Source of the DNA: Steinernema hermaphroditum | Lineage: Eukaryota; Nematoda; Chromadorea; Rhabditida; Steinernematidae | Assembly (NCBI GenBank): GCA_030435675.1 | Contig: CM059622.1 | Coordinates: 2,232,001 to 2,296,000, forward strand | Reading direction: 5' to 3' | DNA length: 64,000 bases | Shown here: positions 13,285 through 22,159 of the stretch, piece after piece | How the letters are laid out: every line of letters starts with the position of its first letter | How positions within the stretch are numbered: the stretch's first letter is position 1 | Position numbers and translations under genes: made by a program | Notes under the pieces: generated by a model | What the model saw: the letters and a program-made list of their open reading frames with translations, nothing else | What the model was told of the DNA's origin: nothing | Database searches by the model: none

Positions 13285-14157
13285 ATGGACAAGGAGGAAG
13301 CGGATAGAGAGCAGGCTGAACGCCGTGAATATGTGAAGAACATTGGCATCGAGTACCGTTTCGGATGCTATGAGGAGAAACGCGCCGATTCATGCCAGCT
13401 CCTTGCCGAGTACTTCGAGGCGATGGAGCAGAACGCGAAGGCCGCCTTCGCGCTTTTCAAGGCGAACTGCGAGAACCGAAAATATCCCAAAAGCTGCTTC
13501 AAGTATGCGATGTATCTCCTGGCCGGGAAAGGTGAGTGGAATCCAGTTGTTCTCGTTTGAATTTGGAGTTGTAGAATGCGAGCCAAGTCTAAAGAAGATG
13601 CTGGAGCCGCTACAGGTCGCCTGTGAAGCCAATATACCGCAGGGATGCCGTTATTTGTCACTAGTAAATTGGAATGGCGAAGAAGGCCGGAAGCCCAATT
13701 CAGAATTAGCTGAAAAATACATGAAGAGGTGAGAGAAATAGCCACGACATGGAACTAACCCATTTTGCGTTCTAGGGCGTGTGATCTAGAAGACGGGGAA
13801 GCTTGCTGGCTCCTAAGCACGTGGTACATGGGTCCCCAGACAAAGTTCCAAATGGGAAAGAAGGGATCGAAAGAAATGGACAAGACCAACCTCGGCTCGC
13901 TGGAGCGCAACATGGAGAAGGCGCTGGAGTACGCGATACGAGCGTGCGATCTCGACGTTGCACAGTCATGTGCGAACGCTGGTCGGTGAGTCGTGAATAC
14001 TCATCTGATTACCGCAATCGTGCAATAATTTAGCATGTTCAAAATCGGAGACGGCGTTCCACACGATCCAGACCGAGCCAAGGCGTACCTCGACAAGGCC
14101 AAGGATATTATGGAGAACATCAAGAGGAGAGATTCCACGACGGGATTCACCGGGTAA
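13285..14157 (+). CDS. coa-7: COA7-like Sel1-repeat protein (cytochrome c oxidase assembly)
   Basis: Exons: 13285-13531, 13575-13728, 13776-13985, 14034-14157, giving 244 aa. The protein is built of Sel1-type helical repeats with regularly spaced cysteines, e.g. [56 protein letters not shown] and [20 protein letters not shown]. This is the pattern of COA7/SELRC1, a Cys-rich mitochondrial intermembrane-space protein that binds haem and supports complex IV assembly (family knowledge). The length is close to the vertebrate protein (231 aa). It converges on the Lys-rich gene at 14223, with only 65 bp between the two stops. Confidence 0.88.
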
Positions 14158-14222
14158 AGCGCTTCTGGCTGCCGTATTAGGACCCATAAATGTATTCAAT
14201 TCGGAACTATTTATCGGCTTCA

Positions 14223-14956
14223 TTATTTCGGCGCAGCGAACGTGGACAACACATTTCCGTCTTTATCGACGCAGATCCCTCCGTCCTTCTGGATTTTCTT
14301 GTCGTTTCCAACTGGCGCTCGCTGAGATAATACGACCTTCGGAGCATCGCCGACGTTGTCCGGAGCATTGTTTTTGTTGCCTTCGCTCGGCTTGGGCTTC
14401 GCGTCTTTCAACTTCTCATCGCAGTTTGTCTTCGGTAGTCCTTTGTCCGTATCCTTGAAGTCTTTTGGTAGTCCTTTGTCCTTATCGTTGGAGTCTTTTG
14501 GTAGTTCCTTGTCCTTATCCTTCAAGTCCTTTGGTAGTCCCATGTCCTTATCCTTGGACTCTTTTGGAAGTTCCTTGTCCTTATCCTTCAAGTCCTTTGG
14601 TAGTCCCTTGTCCTTACCCTTGAAGCACTCGAGCGTTTCCAAATCCGTTGATGGACACGCATCGAACTGAAACAGAGGCATGAGTTGTAAAATATAACTC
14701 ACACACAAGCAACCTTTTCGGCTTTCGTTAGTTTCTTCGGCTCCTTCGTCGAATCCGCCCTGCCCTTCTTTGACTTCGCAATGTCTTTTGCGCTAACCGC
14801 TTCGAAGGCGCCCTTCCCCTTCGGCGTCGGCGCTTTGTCAGCGGCGTTTGTATCTCCCCGAGTCTTGCACGAAACGATCGCCGGAACAATGGTGAGGCCC
14901 GTCATCAGCGCGTGTACAAACATGGTCGAGAAGATCATGGCGACGAGCGCCTCCAT
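14223..14956 (-). CDS. Lys-rich secreted or membrane-anchored repeat protein, paralogue of 32087-32692
   Basis: Two exons on the complement: 14956 to about 14714 (or 14705; two donors keep frame, neither is strong) and 14666-14223. The product is about 228 aa. It begins with a hydrophobic segment (AMIFSTMFVHALMTGLTIV) that looks like a signal peptide or anchor, then a Lys/Ala region. About six copies of an 11-residue unit of the form KDLKDKDKGLP follow. The protein ends with NDKKIQKDGGICVDKDGN and FAAPK. The same ending and layout occur in the gene at 32087, so the two form a family. I know no function. The repeats are made of near-identical 33-bp DNA units, so copy number may vary between individuals. 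Alternative start codons a few residues downstream cannot be excluded. Confidence 0.7.
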
Positions 14957-15319
14957 CCGATGCCAGCAAACACTCTGGAAACCGAGGCAAAGCGACCGTA
15001 CAGGCTTAACTTTCACAGAGAAATGATTAGGGAGGAGTCTGAGGCGTTTTTTGGACATGTCTACAGACATCGTCTGCCGACAAACGCGTGTATCGGAGCA
15101 GTCTTCGGAGGAGCTTTGGCCGTAACTCCGCCAGGGCTTCAGAGGAACCGGAGCTTGTCGAAGAAGGTATGGTAACCGTGTATGATTGCGTTGCGCTAAA
15201 CGAGATTCGCCCCTCACCGCCAAGAGAATGCCAAGCGAGAGATCGGTGGACGGTGTACATCGTGTCCTCTCATACAGCTGCGCAGATCAGCTGAGCTTTT
15301 ATCTGAGCACCCAATTTCA
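14957..15319. other. Upstream region of the Lys-rich gene, edge of duplicated block
   Basis: About 360 bp with no convincing exon. It ends where the duplicated segment A begins at about 15320. Confidence 0.35.
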
Positions 15320-15446
15320 TTCAAAAAACTGCAGTGGAATGCTGTGCTCAGAACTACCATAATCTTGGGCGAAATTCCGATGTTGTGGTGTTCGAAATCG
15401 AGCTCCACGGAGGGGAACAAAGCAGGAGTCGTAGAACAAAACAAAT

Positions 15447-15815
15447 GTGTTAAAAAAAGGCATGGAGAGGTTTTCTCGTGGAATATTCTGGAGGAGGACC
15501 TCCTCCTCCTTCCTTTCCAGAGCCTGGATGAGACACTACTACCGTACCCAGCAACTGATGGCGGCGAATCTCGGCCAAGTGGCGTCTCCTCCAGAAACCC
15601 CTTCTGCTCCAACGACTCTACAAGAGGCGCAGACGGGCCCCACTCCGAATCGCTCGTCTTCCGACGCATCTCCGGAGTCGCCGCCTTCTTCTGAGAGTGA
15701 GAAGAAGCAGCGGAAGAGGTTCGAGTGCCCCGAGTGTGGCGCCTCCGTCTCGCGGAAGTTCCTCCTGGCGGGCCACATGCGCATCCACACGGGTGAGAAG
15801 CCGTTCGTCACGTGA
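15447..15815 (+). pseudogene. Truncated C2H2 zinc-finger gene, copy A
   Basis: An open frame of 122 codons is similar to the intact gene at 37307-37924, sharing MRHYYRTQQL, the Ser/Pro linker and one whole finger (FECPECGASVSRKFLLAGHM). Just after GEKPF the sense sequence stops, and the DNA continues with the reverse complement of the next finger (AGCGTTTGGGACAGAGGCGG), present twice (about 15814-15837 and 15841-15877). Fingers 2 and 3 are therefore lost. It could still be translated as a one-finger protein, but it looks like a rearranged fragment. Confidence 0.75.
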
Positions 15816-16044
15816 AGCGTTTGGGACAGAGGCGGCAACGCGAAGCGTTTGGGACAGAGGCGGCAGGCGAACGGCTTGAGTGCAGGTCAAATTGCGGTCC
15901 TAAGTTTTGAGGGGAAAGTGATGCTGAGAAGCACTAAAATTATCTAATTTGTACGTATATGTAATTTTTGGCGCCGAAAACGGTGGTTTGGGTGGCTTTC
16001 GCCGATTCTTAGGTAATTGTCATTAAGAAAAGCTCGATATTTCT

Positions 16045-16897
16045 GGCACCCTTTTTCCAAAAATGCACCCTTAAACTGAGCAGGAGCGAGATAAACGTGT
16101 GCAAAGCGATTAGTCGGGCCTTAGCTAGAGTAAAGTTCACTCTTGTTGATACATAAATCAAATCAGTTTATCCACAAATGCATGCAACAATAGCAGCAAT
16201 TGGGTGATACAACACTCAGGCCGGAGCACTTCTAGAGTGAGGGGGAAACAATGGGTGTTAGAGGCAGGCATAACAGTTAGAGTATAGGGGAGCTAGCACA
16301 ATCAGGTGTTGAGAATAACAGACAAGTGTAGATAAAAGCCCTCGAAAGATCAATAATAACTCAATTCATGGGGAAATGTGCTAAGGTGCAGACTGTCGTG
16401 GCCGTTGGCCGACATTTGAGACAAGTGGTCTACAAAGATCACAGAATTTTTGTGGTTTTCAAAAAAATTCATAGACGGAGAACCACTTGAACTCCTCAAA
16501 GCAGGGTCTCAGAAGACTGTGTAAGTGGAAAGAAGCCACCTTCCTGCTTCTGTGGTGATCTTGAGAGGAATTTATGAAAATTCAAAAAATTCAAAGAATT
16601 CTTTTGGTTTTGGTTTTGGGGACAAATGAGTCAAGATGATCTCTTCCGTTTACCAGAATTTTATTCTGAGAGAACTGTTACTTGCCTCTGTCCAAGAGAA
16701 CTTCAAAAACGGGTGATGGACTCCGATGCAGGACTGGACACCCGCTCACGGAGCCAAATCAACAATAGACTTCTGCAAGGAGCGGATCCCAGACTTTTGT
16801 ACTAAAGAAAATTGGGCCTCAAACAGGCCGGATTGCAAACCCGTGGACTTGGGGTGTGGAGCATCTTGCAGAAGAAGGCCTGACGAGTACCCCACGC
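16045..16897. other. 853-bp stretch present only in duplication copy A
   Basis: This stretch interrupts the match between copies A and B. It has no clear terminal repeats or coding region. It includes direct echoes of the flank (a CAAATG/AAATTC-rich section at 16430-16620). It may be an insertion in A, or ancestral sequence deleted from B. Confidence 0.5.
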
Positions 16898-17079
16898 AAT
16901 TTTAGCTGGCGCAGTCCAGAAGGTAGTCACTAAAACCCATAGACTGTATTCAGCATGGACTTTTATCCGTTGGTTAATCTCTAAGTTAAGCTCAAACATA
17001 AATTCAAGGTCATTTAAATGCCTAACTCGGTCTGACCCTTATCATTCTGCAACGCTTGCAATTAAACACTTCAGAATGA

Positions 17080-17361
17080 TTGCCTACTATCTCCGACAGG
17101 AGCGGTCGAAATTTTTCGAAATTTTGTGAAGATAGACAAGAAGAGTTGCCCTTTCACGTGCTGTCCGAAAAATTTCGCACAGAACATAGTTTCCCTCAAA
17201 ATCGTGGAAAAATAGGATGGCCCTATCTTTATGCAACACACTGTATTGTTCTATACGGCTATAGTATCCGCACAACAGCCATGATTGAGCTCAGTTTAAA
17301 ATACCCTCAGATAGCCGGACTTGTACTTCTCGCGTCTCCTGCGTCGATCATCCGCGCCCTG
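17080..17361 (+). pseudogene. ABHD17-like alpha/beta-hydrolase fragment, copy A
   Basis: The open frame reads ATHCIVLYGYSIRTTAMIEL and YPQIAGLVLLASP, resembling the nucleophile-elbow region of ABHD17-type depalmitoylases (family pattern LYGQSIGT). The GxSxG motif is altered to GYSIR. The sequence is cut at codon RAL by the junction with the TOR-derived segment. The N-terminal part of a hydrolase is missing, so this is a remnant. Confidence 0.65.
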
Positions 17362-17363
17362 AC

Positions 17364-18724
17364 TGTTCGTTTTCAGCGAGAACATTCCGATTCCGAACGT
17401 TTCCCAGACGCCAACAGATGAAGCCCAATTATTCGCCGGGGCGACGAAGTACCAAAGTGGCAGAAGGCGTGGCAGCGGCTGGCGACTATCTTCTACAACC
17501 GGGTGATGACAGATCGGAAAGCGAATAAGAAGCTCATCCAACTAGTGATAAAATACGACGAATCGTCCAGGCAACTGCAGTCGCCGATTCCCATTCCGGT
17601 GCAATCGCCGATTCCCGTGTCGATGCCGCTTACGGTAGGACCTCCGCAGTTGACGATGTCGATGCCGCCGATCCCGAATCAGACGCCGATCATCCATCAG
17701 CTGCCGGCGACACACCCCGCCCATCCGGGAATGATGATGGCCGCCGCGCCGATGCCCATGCCCCAGCAGGGAATCCCTCAAGGAGCCTTGCCGCCGGTTC
17801 CCCTGGCCCCGCTTCCGCTTGCTCAAGCAGTTTCACAGGCTCCTCTGCCACAGGGGGCGATACCACCACAAGTGTTCCCTCCGGGACACATGCCGGTCAC
17901 CGGAGCGATGGCACAAGGGATGCCCGGCGCGCTTCCGGCGCCAACGATGCTCATCGGCGGTTTTCCGTCGACGCAGGTGAGCACAGGCGTCGCGGGGCCC
18001 GTCTACGTCAGCTCGGTCATGGGATACGCGCAGCAGTTCAATCCACCACCGGCGCCAACGCAACAACCCACCGGACAAGCCCAGAATCTCGTGAGGGACG
18101 CCAAGGACACAATGATATACTTCGTACATGCCATACAGCTGGCCGAGGGCTCAAGACTGGAGAACACGCTCCGCCTCTTCCAGCTTGTCTCCGACTTCGG
18201 AAGCGTCAAGGAGCTGAACGAACATCTGCAGAAGATCCTCCATCAGATTCCCGTCGACACGTGGCTTGAAGTGATTCCCCAATTGATGGCGAAGCTCGAC
18301 TCGGAGCCGGACGTGGCGAACCTCTTCAAGTTGATCATTGTGAATCTGGGCAAGGAGCATCCGTAGTCCCTCGTCTACGCCCTTACCGTGGCGTCGTAGT
18401 CGTCGACGCATACAAGGGCGAAGAACGCGAAGGCGGTGATGGCGACGCTGCGCGAGGCGAAGGCAAGCCTCGTCGACGAGGCGAAGATGGTGGCCGATGA
18501 GTTCGCCCGCTGTGCAATCCTCTGGCACGAGCAGTGGCACGAGGCTATGGAGGAAGCGTCACGCCTTTACTTCCACGAGAAGAACCCGAAGGCGATGTTG
18601 GCCAAGCTGAAGCCGCTGCACATGATGATCTCTCAGGCGCAGCAGCAGCTCACGTTGAAGGAGCAGTCGTTCAACACCACCTACTACAACGAGCTGAAAG
18701 ACGCGCTGGAGCACTGCGAGGCGT
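17364..18724 (+). pseudogene. Inverted duplicate of part of TOR (exon 17), with stops and frameshifts
   Basis: This is a near-identical copy of 41722-40370 in opposite orientation. It starts within the last 13 nt of TOR intron 16 (TGTTCGTTTTCAG), so it was copied from DNA rather than from spliced RNA. It covers the C-terminal FAT region, the Pro/Met-rich insertion and most of the FRB domain ([19 protein letters not shown]). Disabling changes include an insertion after the ATTCCGATTCCGAA segment, loss of GATC after AAGTAC, and in-frame TAG codons at 18364-18366 and 18397-18399. The high identity implies a recent origin. Confidence 0.92.
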
Positions 18725-19150
18725 AAGTGTTCTGCAACGTTGTATCCCCATGTTAACCATTTTATCAATTTGCTCAATTCACTAGACGTTCTATGAGATT
18801 TGTTAATTAACGAATAAAATTTAAACTAATAGCTGTTGGGTGGCGTCGATGAACGGAGGGGAATACTGGGGATCTGGGGGTGGCGAATCTTAAAGATCAG
18901 AGAAGCTTTCTAGAAGCCTCTCCTGGGCGCAGCGATCATCGAAGGCGCAGATTCCTGATCCACAGTAACTGAAAATCCCAACAGCAGAAGCGCTTCGCGC
19001 TCTCCCTCATCCTCAAGCAGCGTGACATGAACTGCCATCAACACATCACAAGCCCTGACCTTGCTAGAACTGTTGTTGATTTTTAAATAAACAATAATTA
19101 GAATTTCGATACATAGAGGCACTCCAGTGGATTGAGGTTCGGGTTACTGT
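18725..19150 (+). pseudogene. Inverted, partly deleted copy of TOR 3' flank and zinc-finger gene 3' end
   Basis: 18725-18945 matches the reverse complement of about 38030-38262 (AAGTGTTCTGCAACGTTGTA). 18980-19070 matches the 3' end of the zinc-finger gene (CGCTTCGCGCTCTCCCTC, ATCACAAGCCCTGAC). 19085-19150 matches its downstream flank (CCAGTGGATT). The order equals that of the parental minus strand, so this is one inverted duplication with internal deletions: about 2.1 kb of TOR and most of the zinc-finger gene. Confidence 0.8.
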
Positions 19151-19285
19151 CTCCACAGCAACACAGAGGCCCTCCAGCGGAACTGCATATGCGGTATTTC
19201 CTCTTATGTGGTTCTTATGTAGTTCTTTATTACGACGTCCCAGAACGGACATGTCTTACAGGGCACACAACTCAGAAGTTATCAA

Positions 19286-20293
19286 TTAAAGGAACGTCCG
19301 CGCACGCCGAATGGACACCACAACCCCACTCTCTTTAGTGATCACTTCAATCTCCAAAACGATGTGTCCTTGTGTCAATGTATAAACGTCAGGCTTTTCC
19401 GGATTGACTACAGCCTCCTTCGAGAGAAGCAGTTCTCGAAGCCCGTCTGTGCGGATGCGACTCGAAAAACCGTAATAGCTCGCTGTGTCCCGACTGAAAA
19501 AAAACTGAAGGAGCTCTTGGAACTTGTTCAGAGTAATCTGATAATTTGTGTTCAAGTGAAGCCATTGCATCTTGTCTTCAAGAAAGATGCGAATCATATA
19601 GTCGCCAAATTCTGGTCCAACCTCACAATGCCAAAGAGATAGTCGCATCTTTCGCTCATACTTCTTCTGCAAGAAGCATTTAACGAACTGGTCCAGGTTC
19701 TTAACCTCCGGGGGCAAATTAGATATAGTAATGTCCCCACATATGTGGCTGGGACTCGTTGCTAGAAGTTCTTCTATAAAGGTCGTTCTGGCGGGGTGTT
19801 CCTTAAGCGCAAACATGAAATTCAGTTCCAGTATTTCGTAATGCCCTTTTAAGGCAATTTTGATCCCTTGCCAGTCAGGATCCCTCTGTTGTAAGGAGGT
19901 AGTTTCGTCGTAAGTAGGTAGTTTCTGCCCCGGCTCTAAGACGATAGTTTCGTAGTAAGAAGTTAGTCTCTTGATGCGTAGACCATGCAGTTGATGGATT
20001 TCCCTGAGGAGCTCTGGCTCGTTTGGTTTCTCGTAAAACACAAAATGTTGACCATTGCACGGCTTGGAAAGTAAGCGAAACATTCCACATGAATTAACTT
20101 CGACGATTTTCGTCTTTTCTTTGGCAATCTTACCGAAAGGTCCTTCTAGCTGAGCGAAAACTGACCTCTCAATCTCGGGGTTGGAGCTGAAGATGTCGTC
20201 GACGACCTCCAGTGGCAGAGAGCTGAGAATTTGCGGAGGAATCTTGGAAGTGGAAGAGGGGAGCGCCATGCGATTAGCGTGATGGTTTTGCAT
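19286..20293 (-). CDS. F-box-like, single-exon nematode protein
   Basis: An uninterrupted ORF on the complement. I chose the ATG at 20293 (MQNHHANRMALPSS), giving about 335 aa; the frame stays open up to 20413, and MALPSS at 20269 is an alternative start. LSSLPLEVVDDIFSSNPEIE resembles a nematode F-box-type N-terminal helix set. The rest (ELNFMFALKEHPARTTFIEE, DQFVKCFLQKKYERKMRLSL, WLHLNTNYQITL) has the look of an F-box-associated region. Such proteins usually act as substrate receptors of SCF ubiquitin ligases (family knowledge); the assignment here is tentative. It lies exactly between duplication copies A and B. Confidence 0.65.
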   Translation of the reverse strand: MQNHHANRMALPSSTSKIPPQILSSLPLEVVDDIFSSNPEIERSVFAQLEGPFGKIAKEKTKIVEVNSCGMFRLLSKPCNGQHFVFYEKPNEPELLREIHQLHGLRIKRLTSYYETIVLEPGQKLPTYDETTSLQQRDPDWQGIKIALKGHYEILELNFMFALKEHPARTTFIEELLATSPSHICGDITISNLPPEVKNLDQFVKCFLQKKYERKMRLSLWHCEVGPEFGDYMIRIFLEDKMQWLHLNTNYQITLNKFQELLQFFFSRDTASYYGFSSRIRTDGLRELLLSKEAVVNPEKPDVYTLTQGHIVLEIEVITKESGVVVSIRRARTFL

Positions 20294-20408
20294 GTGCCGT
20301 TCAGTTTGGAAAAGGATGTATGCGATGCAAATGTGGAAAGTGCTGAAAGTGTGAACGGTTCGCACGCATGAGTTTCGGCACGACCTTTCAGGGTCTCGGT
20401 CTCTAAAA

Positions 20409-21599
20409 TTCAAAAAAACTGCAGTGGAATGCTGTGCTCAGAACTACCATAATCTTGGGCGAAATTCCGATGTTGTGGTGATCGAAATCGAGCTCCACGG
20501 AGGGGAACAGAGCAGGAGTCGTAGAACAAAACAAATGTGTTAAACAAAGACATGGAGAGGTTTTCTCATGGAATATTCTGGAGGAGGACCTCCTCCTCCT
20601 TCCTTTCCAGAGCCTGGATGAGACACTACTACCGTACCCAGCAACTGATAGCGGCGAATCTCGGCCAAGTGGCGTCTCCTCCAGAAACCCCTTCTGCTCC
20701 AACGACTCTACAAGAGGCGCAGACGGGCCCCACTCCGAATCGCTCGTCTTCCGACGCATCTCCGGAGTCGCCGCCTTCTTCTGAGAGTGAGAAGAAGCCG
20801 CGGAAGAGGTTCGAGTGCCCCGAGTGTGGCGCCTCCGTCTCGCGGAAGTTCCTCCTGGCGGGCCACATGCGCATCCACACGGGTGAGAAGCCGTTCGCCA
20901 CGTGAAGCGTTTGGGACAGAGGCGGCAGGCGAACGGCTTGAGTGCAGGTCAAATTGCGGTCCTAAGTTTTGAGGGGAAAGTGATGCTGAGAAGCATTAAA
21001 ATTATCTAATTTGTACGTATATGTAATTTTTGGCGCCGAAAACGGTGGTTTGGGTGGCTTTCGCCGATTCTTAGGTAATTGTCATTAAGAAAAGCTCGAT
21101 ATTTCTTTAAAACGGACTCTATGGTAACTTTTGTAATTTTAGCTGGCGCAGTCCAGAAGGTAGTCACTAAAAACCCATAGACTATATTCAGCATGGACTT
21201 TTATCCGTTGGTTAATCTCTAAGTTAAGCTCAAACATAAATTCAAGGTCATTTAAATGCCTAACTCAGTCTGACCCTTATCATTCTGCAACGCTTGCAAT
21301 TAAACACTTCAGAATGATTGCCTACTATCTCCGACAGGAGCGGTCGAAATTTTTCGAAATTTTGTGAAGATAGACAAGAAGAGTTGCCCTTTCACGTGCT
21401 GTCCGAAAAATTTCGCACAGAACATAGTTTCCCTCAAAATCGTGGAAAAATAGGGTGGCCCTATCTTTATGCAACACACTGTATTGTTCTATACGGCTAT
21501 AGTATCCGCACAACAGCCATGATTGAGCTCAGTTTAAAATACCCTCAGATAGCCGGACTTGTACTTCTCGCGTCTCCTGCGTCGATCATCCGCGCCCTG
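20409..21599. repeat. Segmental duplication copy B (pairs with 15320-17361)
   Basis: A direct repeat of copy A with a few substitutions (for example GTGATCGAAATCG against GTGTTCGAAATCG) and without the 853-bp stretch. Both copies have the same orientation and are spaced about 5 kb apart. Confidence 0.85.
20537..20905 (+). pseudogene. Truncated C2H2 zinc-finger gene, copy B
   Basis: Almost identical to the 15447 copy: 122 codons, one finger (FECPECGASVSRKFLLAGHM), ending GEKPFAT and stop. The inverted finger-2 fragment follows once (about 20902-20937), not twice as in copy A. The shared inversion breakpoint shows that the inversion came before the A/B duplication. Confidence 0.75.
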
Positions 21600-21770
21600 G
21601 GCCGGAACCCCGAATGCTGCTGCGTTAGGAACCTGTGTCAGAATCCAGACGACTGTTATTGCGACCGTTTTAAATCGATCAGAAAGATCGAACATGTAAC
21701 CGCTCCAACGTTTTTTCGACTGAGACACGACCAGCAAGTGGTCCCTATTCGAGAAGAAGAGGAAGAATAG
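21318..21770 (+). pseudogene. ABHD17-like alpha/beta-hydrolase remnant, copy B (longer)
   Basis: This frame runs further than copy A. After LYGYSIRTT and LVLLASPASIIRAL it continues with NPECCCVRNLCQNPDDCYCD, RFKSIRKIEHVTAP and HDQQVVPI, in the order seen in ABHD17-like hydrolases (DCYCDRF near the position of CFDAFPNIEK; DQQVV near the catalytic-Asp strand). The nucleophile motif is GYSIR instead of GxSxG, the usual HGxxD region is scrambled, and the frame ends early in EEEEE. I interpret it as a decayed gene fragment. Confidence 0.6.
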
Positions 21771-22159
21771 CGCCGCCGCCGACCCCGTCAAGAACCACCA
21801 CAGCAAGTTCCGGGAAGATGAGGACAAAAAAACATGTGAACTGTATATAAAGTTTTTGTAATTTTTAACTACTAATGCTAATGGTAAATCTAATTTAAAT
21901 ATCTTGCAAGCGATGACGGAAAGCGTGGTTCTCGGTTGGAATATCTGAATTGCGCGTTGAATTCTGCAGGCACGCGCCTTTTCGTTTTCAGAGGATTCCG
22001 CGTTGTCCTCTTTTGTCATTTGCCACTACCCGTATTGTAAAGACCCTTGTTTCAGAAACTGCAGTGGCGTGTCCGCAATGTCATTCTCCCGGCACCGAAT
22101 GGCACTTCTTGGTGTTCTGGTGACTGTGACGCTGAAGTGGCCATGTTGGTTCCATCCGT
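21771..22159. other. Region upstream of tex-2
   Basis: No gene was recognised. A splice-type acceptor GTTTCAG ends at 22056, 21 nt before an ATG at 22078. That ATG could be joined by an 80-nt intron to GGCTTCCTCTTAGG, giving an alternative N-terminus for tex-2. Confidence 0.4.

Larger units (their letters stand above)
15320..17361. repeat. Segmental duplication copy A (pairs with 20409-21599)
   Basis: From CAAAAAACTGCAGTGG to GATCATCCGCGCCCTG this segment matches the segment at 20409-21599 almost base for base. The exception is an 853-bp stretch (16045-16897) in copy A, where copy B has 28 unrelated bases (21107-21134). The copy carries a truncated C2H2 gene and a broken hydrolase fragment. 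At its right end it is joined to a piece of the TOR gene, whereas copy B continues into the rest of the hydrolase. Confidence 0.85.
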
